From NCBI GenBank assembly GCA_003427395.1, contig BFEA01000024.1, positions 1,984,763-2,017,802 of the forward strand: a stretch of 33,040 bases of DNA, written 5' to 3'. The position numbers and the translations under genes are program-made. The notes under the pieces are model-generated. The model did no database searches. It had not been told where the DNA came from and saw only the letters and a list, made by a program, of their open reading frames with translations. Source of the DNA: Chara braunii (Eukaryota; Streptophyta; Charophyceae; Charales; Characeae). Positions 20,437 to 30,234 of this stretch are shown piece by piece. The first letter of the stretch is position 1. Every line of letters starts with the position of its first letter.

Positions 20437-20998
20437 AGGCAAGTCATGCACTCAAGGTTGGACAAAGCATCCGCAACGCGATTGTAACAACCTTTCTTGT
20501 GATCCAAGTTCAAAATCATACACATCAACCTCACACAGCCAGCGAGTTAATATAGTTGATGGATTAATTTGTGTTTGGATCCATTTCAAAGTCTCGTGGC
20601 CTGAGAACACTTTGAAATGTCGACCCAAGAGGTAGTGTTTCCAATGATCTAGTGCCTCTCAAGGCATAGAATTCTCGCATGTAAGTGGAGGCAGCTACCT
20701 TGTGACAGGGCATGTGTTTGCTGTAATATTCAAGCGGACATAAGCCGTCACCATCATCTTGCTGCAACACTGCACCGATCCCATACAAGCTTGCAGCCGT
20801 AGTTACTACGAATGTAAGTTTGGGATCTGCAATACGGAGCACGGGATGACTCACCAAAGCTTCCTTCAATGCTTGGAAGGCGGTTGTGCATTCCCCATCC
20901 CATGTGTAAGACACGTTCTTGCTTGTCAATTTGGACAGCGGACGAGTGATGATAGAGAATTTGGGCACACACTTACGGTATTTGCCTGTTGAGGTCAT
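20437..20998 (-). pseudogene. RNase H domain of the gypsy polyprotein
   Basis: KFSIITRPLSKLTSK, then FVVTTAASLYGIGAVLQQDD, then EYYSKHMPCHKVAASTYMRE match the RT-linked RNase H of gypsy elements. The expected TDAS has become TAAS: codon GCT at minus 20797-20795 replaces the first catalytic Asp. A connecting segment with DHKKGCYNRVADALS follows in another frame (about 20440-20534). About 25-30 residues expected between RT and this domain (the RSFLGLAGYYR region) are shortened, with the stop AAATGA at the joint. The domain would normally degrade the RNA template during cDNA synthesis. Confidence 0.88.
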
Positions 20999-21729
20999 TT
21001 GCGGATGACCTCAACTTTGGTTGCCTTGGGCTCTAGGCCTGCAGCAGACAACCGATATCCAAGGTAAATGACGTTGTCCCTCTCAAACTTAAATTTCTCT
21101 AAGTTGAGATGGAGTTGCGCATCCTTTAGGATCTGCAACACTTCCTCAAGGTGTCTCATGTGATCCTCCATCGACTTGCTGAAGATTAGTATCTCATCCA
21201 GATAAACAACAACAAATCGAATGATCTGACTGCTGAACACCTTGTCCATGAGACTCTGGAAGGTGGTTGGTGCATTCGTGAGACCGAAGGGAATGACGGT
21301 AAACCCATACAGCCAATCGCGAGTTTTGAATGCAGTTTTCTGTTGGTCAGCGGGGTCGACTTCAATCTGGTGGTAACCAAACTTGAGATCGATCTTGTTG
21401 AAGACCTTGCATCCACTTGCAACATCAAGCAGATCATCAATGCGTGGCAAAGGGTATGCATTTTTTCTTGTTATTGTATCAAGTCCACGGTAATCGATAC
21501 GCAGTCATCGCTTGCCTCCTTTTTTAGGGACAAACAAAACGGGTGCACCGAATTCAGATTCGCTTGGCTTGATCCAACCTTTTTCAAGCATGTCATCGAT
21601 CTGCCTTCGCAACTCCTCCAATTCGCCTGATCCCATTCGATAGACACAACCCTTTGGAGGAGTGCTGCATTCTATCAACTCGATATTGTGTTGGACCGGA
21701 CGCACGAGAACTCCAGGTGGTTCGGCCAA
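20995..21729 (-). pseudogene. Gypsy reverse transcriptase
   Basis: The order is MLEKGWIKPSESEFGAPVLF, VPKKGGKR, a TGA stop, LRIDYRGLDTITRKNAYPLP, then FNKIDLKFGYHQIEVDP, IPFGLTNAPTTFQSLMD, VVVYLDEILIFSKS and YLGYRLSAAGLEPK. These are RT motifs 1 to 7 of Ty3/gypsy elements at normal spacing. The catalytic YLDD reads YLDE (ctcatccagata at 21193-21204 on the plus strand), so the second Asp is lost. The TGA sits where a Trp is usual (GGKWRM-like), consistent with G to A on this strand. Apart from these the frame is well preserved. Confidence 0.93.
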
Positions 21730-22077
21730 AACTTCAGGGAATTGAGAAGGTTGCGGATCTCTGATGGGATCTCCGGAGGTGGATCATCAGAATCTGGTGC
21801 AAGCATACTGGACTGCATAGGTGTAGCCAAAACAACAGGATTTGAAGTAGTTGCATTAGAAGTAGAAACAATATGCAAAGTAGAATCATTATGTACAACA
21901 AAAATAGAAGGCACATGAGCAGGCCTAACAAAGGCTATATACATTTGCTCATCAACGTTGCACCTGCGCCAATTTTTGCAGAATTTCATTGCATTGAGAA
22001 AAGTCACTTAGGACTCGTGCGGCGGCTCGTCCAAGAGGGACTAGATTCTCGATTCCCATGGCATCTTTGACCATGAA

Positions 22078-22385
22078 TTATGAGTCCTTCCACGTGGTTC
22101 TTTCACAATGGGCCTGCAACCAACCCAAGCCAATAACCGCGTCGAAGGGGCACTTATCAAGGACATAGAAGTTCAACTTATGTGTGATGGTGCGGTCTGC
22201 ATCGAAGGTAGTGCGCACACCTTTGACTGCATGGGTAGATGTGACAACCTCTTGGTTGCCCACTTGGGTCCGACAAGGATTATGCATGTCACTTGCTTCA
22301 TTCCCAAGCGTGCCTTACAAATGTCGTGCGGTGAGAAGTAGTTGGTGGTTGCGCCACAATCAGCCAGCGCACGGAGTTTGAAGGA
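22078..22385 (-). pseudogene. Retropepsin-like protease of the gypsy element
   Basis: ALADCGATTNYFSPHD (plus 22325-22366) corresponds to the active-site D-S/T-G-A block of retroelement aspartic proteases, with Cys in place of Ser/Thr. After a frame change, LNFYVLDKCPFDAVIGLGW and LQAH follow; 'VIGLGWLQAH' is the typical end block. The frame shift falls between the two halves, so no intact protease is encoded. Its known role is cleavage of the Gag-Pol polyprotein. Confidence 0.8.
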
Positions 22386-22631
22386 AGATCAACTTCGTTT
22401 TCCCTTGCGTGCGTTTTTGCTTCATGTGAGCCCAACGCAACAAGAGAGCATGAAAGTCAATCTCTCCCGACTCGACCCAAGACTCCTTGTAGAGGATGTG
22501 CAATTTCTCAGCCTTAGAATCAGCATCAGATGGGGTCTCAAGAGAAGTTTGTTGAGTAGGATCAGAATCCGGTGAAGGATCTGCACTTACATGTTCATCC
22601 TCTCCGTTTGTAGAGTGTGCTGATGATGTCT

Positions 22632-24246
22632 CTACCCTCTTTGCTGGTTTCCCTGCTGCAGTCTAAAGCACTGTTGGACTGAGTGTCCTGGTTTGGTGCA
22701 ATGCAGGCAAACTCCTTTCCTCACCCCGTGTTTCCACTCACTTTCACTAGTCCGGAGATCAACCCATGGTTTTGCGGCAGGATCCTCCGCTTTGGGTGGA
22801 ATCTTTGCTCCTTTGGGGAGGTGAATGGTGTTAGTGTTGTTCTTCACTGCATTCTTCAGAAGCTAACTTTTTAAGGTAGTCTTCTTAAAGGCATTCATTG
22901 ATTCATCATCATCACCTACATAGTCGGACTCATGGGCTCACCAAGAGCAAGATGCCTCGTACGTAGTCTTGCCCTTGATCGTCACCGAGAGAAGGGTCCT
23001 CTGCAAAGGCCTCCTCGTCAACCTCAAGTTGATCGTGCGCTGCAAAACGGTTGCTGCCCATAAACCGTTTACGGCTCGTGGTCTTTTTGCCACCCGATGC
23101 ACCCGGGAGATCTTGTGCCTCCAGCTTGACTAAATCCCGCATGAGGGAAAGCCAATTTGTATATGTTACGAGTCTGAGGCCCAGGCGATGTGTTACAGTA
23201 GAGGAAATCGTACCTTAATCACATCCAAGCAAGACTACGCAGTCATCTCCAGATTAGGAGTAACAAAGAGTTTACTACCTTACTGTTGCAGACTATGCAC
23301 GGTGTCGGTCCACTTGATGTGCTTAAGCTTGTCAAGCTTGAGTCTAGCTTTGGCTGCAGCATGCGGATCAGCATATTGCTTGATCAAGAGATCCTCGAGT
23401 GTGGCTATAGGCGTAGCCTTCAGCCATTTGTTCAGGTCTATTATTTTATAGCCTGACTGTACAGCTTAGACTTCTAAGAAGCCTCTTATGGCGGGTTCCA
23501 CATTGGTCCCTAGGACCGACAACTGAGTAACCGGGGGTGTTCCCAACACATCAAAGTAGGATCGCATAGAGCTGATCCAAGATTCAGTGTCGTCCTTTCC
23601 GTCATATTTAGACGGAATCTATGTCGTCTTCCTGTCCACGTAGGGAAAGCCGCAGCTAGGACAAGTGATTGTTGGGTCCGAATTCGGGGTTGCAACAGTT
23701 CCAGAATGCCCTGCACTGCCACTTGCCACTACAGCAACAATAGCAGCAACATTGGGGTCTGGACCTGCTGCAGATCCGGAATAGGCTGTTGACCACACTC
23801 TAAGAAGAAGAAGAAGAAGAAGAAGAAGACACAAGAGCGGACTGACATGCAGCATTGGAAGCAGGGTAAGCAGACAGAAGGACACTTTGGGCCGGCTACA
23901 TGTTAGCAAATTGTTGCAGCTGGTCACGGTGCTCCTACGCCATCAGGGTCATATCCTCGCGCAACTTCTTGAGTTCATCAAACACCTTCGCGAGTTGGCC
24001 AGTATGGTCTTCGAGAGCTCGGACATCTACTAAAACCTTGAGAAGTGGGACAATTTTCTCTTCCACCTCGGCATCAGTTAAGGCGGGCACGGTACTGAAG
24101 ACGGATTCATGAGCCTTTACTTTGTCTCCCTTCTCCTTCTCTTCCTCTTCCCTCTTCAACGCTTTTTCATAAAAGAACCGGTACTGCGTTTTTTTTGCCT
24201 CAGGGGCAGCGTCCATGTGCAACTTCCATTCCACTACAGACGTCAT
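22632..24246 (-). pseudogene. Gag with CCHC zinc knuckle
   Basis: The frame starts with ATG at 24246 (MTSVVEWKLHMD) with an acidic/basic coiled-coil-like N-terminus (ALKREEEEKEKGDK, then LAKVFDELKKLREDM). TAG codons interrupt it at 23935-23937, 23896-23898 and 23619-23621. IPSKYDGKDDTESWISSMRS (about 23560-23618) is the start of the retrotransposon gag domain, and NKWLKATP and KLDKLKHIKWTD follow. Near the end C-x2-C-x4-H-x4-C (CLHCTKPGHSVQQC, 22668-22709) is the nucleocapsid zinc knuckle that binds the RNA. A (TTC)n run at 23805-23830 probably causes one frame change. Gag would form the cytoplasmic particle. Confidence 0.88.
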
Positions 24247-24249
24247 GAT

Positions 24250-25710
24250 GGAGGATCAGGGTGTCAATAAGTCTCTTAAGAGTGGTCCGTACTTTCTCAC
24301 AGTTCTGGGACAAACACTCCTCTTTTCTCTCCTCACCCCCTCAAGAGAAACACTCAAAAGCTTCTTTCTTCTCTCTCTCTCTTTCGTTTTTTTACGATCG
24401 CGTAGACGCAGACATTAAACGAACCCGGTGAAAGAAACGACTTGAAAGCAATTAGGAAAGAAGTTAGAACCCCTAGCCGAAGAGGCACTGGAGAGCACTC
24501 AAAACACAAGAAAATAAAATAAAATGATCAAAGAGATCTGATTCGCAACATAGTCTGGTCCGACTACGTATGAGGTCCTCTCAAGCCTAGCCGGACTCAG
24601 CTCCGTAAAGACGAAGCAAATCAGATTCAAAGTGTACTACACAATGCAAGAGAGAATTAAGTGGTGTCCAGGATGCGAGTCAGTCGGCGGAACGTGTGGT
24701 AAAGTCCGTTGAAACGCCTTAGCTGAGAACCCCTCAACAGCGAGTGTCGTGGTCCGAAAGCATGAACTCCGAGTCCCAATCAGATAGAGCAAGGTAACTA
24801 ACGTCAACAGATTTGGGCCTGAGGGGCCCTTCGTGTTTGGGACTGGTCCCACTGATTCCCAAATGGTCCCATTGGAGTCAGAACCGGGTCCCAACCAACA
24901 AGAGTTCCACAAAGACCTACTTTGTGCCCCTACCAAATTGAAAAACGAATTTTAGCCCCAAAAGAACCTGCAGATTACAGCCGTTCATAATTAAATAAAC
25001 AAAGCACTGTAGAAAGATATAGCATGGCACACAAGATACTCCATTCATCCACTCATCAAGTGAGTAAGTAGTTCACACACTTCACACAAGATCAAGACTA
25101 TGGAGGATGGAAGAATAACCCAAAATACCCCAACAGACAGTCAATTCCATGCACACACACATGGGCACCCTTGCGGCACGACACTTACCTGATTGGTCGG
25201 GCTCTTGAGATGAAAGAAACTCACCCCCCTCTCACATAGTCCTCCTGACCCAACTGGCATCCTATACACTAGTGTCCTATCATCTAGGAGGGTCAACATT
25301 GACCCCAAAGTACAACACAGGATCCCCCGTTGATGTTGAAGATCAAAGTAGCAACTTGCAGTCCATAGGTGCGGATATGGCTGCCACTCTCAAGCTCGCC
25401 TAACTTGAGGGGAGCCCTAAAGTCACTCCTTGCCTTTCGTGAAGTCCTGATTCCAATTGTAGGTGCCCTTCACTGTCGCCTCTCTCCAATTGCATCACGA
25501 AGTCCCACCTTGTGTCTCGCCACCACAAACATGCACTCTAGCAACCTGGGCTGGTCTCATGTCGACTCTACACGACCCTGCCAGGTGGGAACAACTTCCC
25601 TTTCACCACGCTGCCCACCCTAACTTCCTGCCCTGACCCTAAGTGGTTAGCCCTTACCACTTAGATTAGGGTTATGGTAGCAAAGTCGACTCTCGCCAGG
25701 AAGTAGAATC
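24250..25710 (-). other. Gypsy 5' leader, no gene recognised
   Basis: This 1.4-kb stretch lies between the primer-binding site and the gag start in element sense. Its open frames are short and match nothing known to me. It includes a pyrimidine-rich block (24300-24400) and sequence typical of an untranslated leader. Confidence 0.55.
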
Positions 25711-25711
25711 C

Positions 25712-25723
25712 GCTCCGATACCA
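25712..25723 (-). promoter_or_regulatory. Primer-binding site resembling initiator tRNA-Met
   Basis: Minus-sense TGGTATCGGAGC differs at one position from TGGTATCAGAGC, the complement of the 3' end of plant initiator tRNA-Met used by many LTR retrotransposons. It is placed on the 5' side of the internal region as expected, though 320 bp from the end of the LTR similarity. Confidence 0.72.
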
Positions 25724-25792
25724 ATTTCGAAGTATACATTCATCAGAACGTACAATGTCGTCCAATTGCAAAAAGAAATGAATGAACTTGAG

Positions 25793-25850
25793 AGGAGAGA
25801 GAGGGAAAGAAGAAGACGAAGAAGAAGACGAAGAAGAAAGAAAGAAGATG
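25793..25850. repeat. GAAGAAGAC-rich purine repeat
   Basis: A run of gaagaagacgaagaagaagacg-type units gives a purine tract on the plus strand, located between the PBS and the aligned part of the 5' LTR. Confidence 0.7.
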
Positions 25851-26044
25851 TACTCCAGCATATGCCAATGACAATGCTCTTCTCCTTCGCCAACCACTCT
25901 CCTCCCCTCTTTTTCAAACAAGAAATAACAATAATAATGTTGAATGGCGAACTACTGAGCTCAACCCTCCTGTCCAAAGGACAACCCAAAGCAGCCACGT
26001 CGTTGCCTTCCTGTGCAAAGGACAACGCAAAGCAGCTATGCCGC

Positions 26045-26939
26045 TGCTCGTTAGGCCGCCATGACTGACTCTGCCCTAAGCTTCCTTGGTGCGGCACTAC
26101 CCCAATTGGGGCCTTCCAGATGCAGCGCCTATCTGAAGATGGTGTTCACCATAGCCAGGTAGGTACCTCGCCACTCTCCTCCTTGGTCCTCTTCTCCCTC
26201 CTCCTCCTACCAGTAGAGCTCCACCATAGCCAAGGTGGAAGCTCCCGGGCTTCTTCCTCCCAGCAGCGCTGTAGTAGCCAGCGCTCCTCCTGCCAGCGCT
26301 CCAGCAGTGTGTCACCAAACTTGCACATTGAAGAATGAGGTTGGGCTCTTCGCTCAGCCTCAAGATATAGCGGCCTACTTGCCTCCTGGGCGGTGACTTC
26401 AGCCTCAAGCAACCGGTACCTCCTCCCTTTCGAAGGGAAACACCATTGCAAACTCTGATATTGCTCGTACAAGACCTAGACTCAGACGGGATGGACTGGT
26501 ACCCGCCTAGGTGTCCAGCCTACCGCTACTGGGCCTCTAAAAATGCCAACTTTGTCTTCTTCTGCTCGGCCTCAAGTACCCAACACATCTACTTCTACTG
26601 GTGGTACCGGCCTACCTGCTACTTGAGTGTTTTTCCGCTGCTCTAAGTGTCGCGGGCCTCTGGCTCCGCCACTTGAGTGTTTTCCGTGCTGCAACCCTCA
26701 ATGTCACGGCCACAGGTAAGTACCAGCCCTACGGGCCTCCCAAACAAGCAGGTACCCTTGGGGGTCAAACACACACTCATGCCGACAAGCACTCAAACAG
26801 GCACGCAGGACACCAGGCACGCACACACACAGACTTAGAAAACTCAGCAGAATGCGGGAATCTGAGCAAGGCATCCATTTCATCGACAAAACTCAAAAAT
26901 CAGCAGTGTTCTCAGTCCGTGTTATGGCGCGTCATTACA
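26045..26939 (-). repeat. 5' LTR of the gypsy element
   Basis: In element sense it starts TGTAATGACGCGCCATAAC at 26939 and can be aligned with the 3' LTR to about 26051. A tRNA-like primer site lies 320 bp further on (25712-25723), so the true 5' LTR may extend to about 25724, in which case the 3' copy has lost its last ~320 bp. Sequence 25724-26044 includes the GAAGAAGAC-rich block and has no counterpart next to the 3' LTR. Confidence 0.85.
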
Positions 26940-27575
26940 ATCCCCAAATGCACTTTCTAGTGTTGGGGAGGTTGACCAGGGTTGGGGGTCCTTGTTAACC
27001 GCTTGAGCCTGTTAATGCGCCAGGCTGTGCAGTGCGCGTGGTGTGGTGTGCGCGTGGTGCGGTGTGCGCCTGGCCAATGCGCGCGCACTGCACGCACTGT
27101 GCTCATCATGCACATAGGTGCAGTGAACAGGATGCGCGCCACTACCCCTGATGCGCTTTGCTGGTCCGAATACCCTTGCAAGGGTATCCGCTCTGGGTTT
27201 TGCAAATGACAAAAAATAAGTTTTGACTTGAGGTTTGAGCGCACCGCGCGAGTCGCGCCTGTATTTTCTCTTACGCCGACTAAATGTTTGATTGAAAGAA
27301 GAGAGTGCTTGGGCGCTTAGTTTGGAGGCGCGCGTGATGTTTTCTTGTTGATGTTATAGAGTCGGCGTGTTTGCTGGCCAGCTGTTTTATTCCAATTAAA
27401 TTAGGACTAAGCGATCCTTTCTTTTTTACTGGTACGTTTGACCGTCGCATGTGCGTGTGCGGCATGCGCAGAAGCGGCGTTGCTATCTCAGGCGTTGAGT
27501 CTGAGTACGGTGCCACGAGCTTTGAAGGCGGCTATTTTTTATTCTATTTAAAGGAAAATTTTAAGCCGTGAAGCG

Positions 27576-27635
27576 CACGGTGGACTAAGGTATTTTATTG
27601 TGCCCCACGGTGGACTAAGGTATTTTATTGTGCCC
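27576..27635. repeat. 30-bp tandem duplication
   Basis: The unit 'cacggtggactaaggtat' plus 'tttattgtgccc' occurs at 27576 and 27606 with no visible difference over the 30-bp period. Confidence 0.9.
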
Positions 27636-27924
27636 GTCAGAAGGAATTTTACCCGCAGCCTTGACGAGGTCACGCGTAAGCAGAGCTTAGTGTAGATGAA
27701 GTTCGGGCTTCCACGACTAAAAATAGTCAAGGTGCGGTGTTTGGGCGTGACGGGTGGTGTGAACGACGGCTGTGAACCGAACCAGGCCCTCATGCGATGA
27801 AAGTCATGGTACGGCGGTCGTGGACCTTGGTCGGTAGGCCAAGTTGTGGCCATGGGACTCTTTCGTAGGGTCAAGCATAGTACGGTACCCGTTTATATAG
27901 AATTTAGAGGTTGTTAGTATCAGC

Positions 27925-28005
27925 CCTAGGCCTAGTATTATTGGTTATGGCATTGGACTTTCGATTTGGAAGATCGAGGGGTTGAAGAAAATCGAGGGGT
28001 TGAAG
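27925..28005 (+). repeat. tRNA-like promoter segment with an 18-bp repeat
   Basis: The text tagtattattggttatggcattggactttcga has a near box-A (one mismatch) and a tRNA-style anticodon loop cTTTCGA. The box-B position reads ggggttgaag and is not intact. 'atcgaggggttgaag' is repeated at 27973 and 27991. It could be a decayed tRNA-derived SINE head. It is not a functional tRNA gene because the anticodon and T stems do not pair well. Confidence 0.25.
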
Positions 28006-28213
28006 GTCCGATGAGGCTGGTTTTGTCGCCAGTTCCGACCGCGAGCCTGACCGACGGGACCAAACGGGGTGTCAGCAGTCCCTTTCTCCTCCCCCGCCCT
28101 TCATTTTCATTTTTATTTTCTTGTATATTATTTACCTTGTTTATTTTTATTCGGCGGGTTTTCTTCGAACCGGGCACGACACTGGTTTCAAACCGGTGAC
28201 GTGACCATCAGGC

Positions 28214-28269
28214 TTAACTCAGTTGGTACACCCCTGAACTGCTAAAATACAGGTCCAAGTTCAGATCCA
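28214..28269 (+). repeat. Second tRNA-like box A/box B segment
   Basis: taactcagttgg (28215-28226) fits the box-A consensus, and gttcagatcc about 35 nt downstream is close to box B. The intervening cctg and cagg could form a short anticodon stem, but the T arm does not fold, so I regard it as a tRNA-derived relic or chance match. Confidence 0.25.
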
Positions 28270-30234
28270 GATGCCCTCAAATGCACATACTAAAATAAGT
28301 TTGATTTATTTGGGCCGCCCAGCTACCCGATAGTGCCATGGGGCTTCGCCCGACTTGAGCTTCTTCAAGACATCCGTTAAAAATTGGAACGATACAAAAA
28401 TGATTAGCATGGGCCCGTTGACTTCAGGTGGCGAAATTCCTCGATCCTGCCTGACTCTACGTCGGGCTGTGGAATCCAACCTGCATGCGGTTCGGTAGGT
28501 GTTTGGCCCAATGAGTAGAGGGAAACCTGTGTGGCGGGGATGCTTTGCGGGTGCGCTGTCCGCCACACCACGATCTGCTGAGAGAGATTTGAGTGTGAGC
28601 ATGCCCGTTGGGGCCCAAAAGATGACGAACTATGCCCGGGCAGGCCTAGGCCAAAGGAAACTCTGGTGGAGGTTTGAAGCGATATTGACACGCAATTCGT
28701 TCGTCGAACTTGGGTATAGGGGCGAAAGGGAAAATGGACCGTCAAGTTGTCAAAGTTTTGTTAGGGGCAGCGGGGACTGTGGAACGGGCCGGGCTGCGTT
28801 GAAGTGTTATCGGGGAATACGAGGGCGCTGAAGAAGAACGAAGAACGATGAAGAAGGGGGAGGATCGGCCGTTTCTCGACTGTTTTTAGTGAATTAAGAT
28901 GTCGTCTGAAGGTTTCGAGGATGGGCGAATCCGATAGTGAAGTCGGATTTAGGAGTTAGTGGGTGGATTCGACGGCATGGAGGTTAGGAGCTGCGCATAG
29001 GAGAGGAGTGAACCCGGTCGTATTTAGCGAAAGATTCACTCTCATATGCATGAACACGGGCGGAGCAGCGGAGGCTATGCTGCTGGTCGTAAGAAGCATG
29101 ATGATCATGTTTGCGGTCGTGACCTCCCTCTCGGCATGGTGGTTTTCTCCTTCCTAGCACCGTGACCGGCCCCCTTTGTAGGCGGAGCGTTGCTTTTTGA
29201 ATCATGGCCGCTTCGATACTCGGTGGTTTTCTTCGCTTTGTGTTGGTAGTCATCTTGGCTTCTCGTGGTGACCTTCGTCCTAGTTGTTGTGGCCTACGAG
29301 ATCGTCGGTGGTCGCGTTCTTTACGCTGATGCATCCTCCCTCGTTCAAGCAGAAGATTCATTTGTACTCTGCATGGGGGACTGTGCTGCCGCCTGCCGAG
29401 GTTGTAACTATTGGCGGCACATCCGTGTTTCAGCCGAAGTTCATTCCAAAATTGCCCCGTAATGGACGCAGCGGCAATCGACGGAGGGGCTGCTACTGGG
29501 CGACAATGGGAAGGCAAGCTTCATTGAGGGTGACGAAAAAGGGCCGCGCAGATGGGGAGGCAGCATGTAGTGAGAGAAAGGAAAGGTGAGGATGACGGGA
29601 AGAGGAGTCGAGGAACGCACCTGACCATGGCTAAACAACAAATTCCTTCCGCCATCCTCCTCGTGTTCCTTATGCCAGGTCACTCCTTCCTTCGAATGCA
29701 CCCAGCCACGTAAGCGGTCAAGTGCGTGGCCAAACGGACTCGCCATCGACTTAGTGGTAGAAAGCAGAGTGCATTTCGGCTTCGATGTGGTCATTTTGCT
29801 GTGATCCTTGGCCGCCATTACGAGGCCCTCAGGCATTTGAAGGAATCAAGGCCCTCTCACGCGAGTCTGGGCGCAACAACCTTGTATCCGAGTGAGTAAA
29901 TATCTCTCCTTCTGTCTTTCTCAGTGTGTGGGAGCTCTGCCGAAACCTAGGCGAGGTTCTGGAGGCAGGGAACTAGCATATATACCTCCTTCGCATTGTG
30001 TGTGAGGTCACTATTCCCCTACAATTACATCTCTCTAGGTTGTCTGAAAGGTATGCATGCCTTTCTTTATGACTTTTTTGTTTTCTTTCGTAACTTCATC
30101 AAATTAACTGAAAGCAATGCATGCGTGAATTTCAGTTTCATTTTGTTCTGACAAAAATCAGACTAGGGGGTGAACTGGGGGAAGGTGGGAGGAAGGTGGT
30201 TTTGATGTTTTTGCATGCGCTTGACCGGGTCAAT

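Larger units (their letters stand above)
17881..26939 (-). mobile_element. Ty3/gypsy LTR retrotransposon, degenerate, ~9.06 kb
   Basis: Two direct repeats of ~0.9 kb (17881-18779 and 26045-26939) enclose a minus-strand gag, protease, RT, RNase H, integrase order with a decayed chromodomain at the end. That order is the one of Ty3/gypsy elements, and the chromodomain-like tail points to chromoviruses. A primer-binding site and a polypurine tract are both in place. LTR ends read TGTAATGAC at the start in both copies. The outer flanks (gaggg at 17876-17880 and atccc at 26940-26944) do not match, so no target duplication is seen. The two LTRs differ by many substitutions and small indels, so the insertion is old. 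No gene in it is intact. Confidence 0.93.
26940..30234. other. Anonymous DNA, no gene recognised
   Basis: The stretch 27000-27180 is GC-rich with reiterated 'gcgcgtggtg' words. No open frame above about 180 codons is seen. The longest (minus 28984-29517, Arg/Pro/His-rich) has an imperfect internal repeat (RRKPPSIEAAM and RRKPPCREGGH) and no known domain. Splice-like sites can be pointed to (gtatgcatgcc near 30050, gaatttcag at 30127-30135), but without coding evidence they mean little. Small repeats are listed separately. Confidence 0.45.

Noticed and set aside
28206-28280. Functional tRNA gene
   Set aside because: Box A fits, but the T arm does not pair, the T loop is wrong and no complete acceptor stem can be formed.
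28984-29517. 177-codon minus-strand Arg/Pro/His-rich frame as a gene
   Set aside because: No domain or homologue recognised; it has an imperfect internal repeat and composition typical of antisense reading in mixed DNA.
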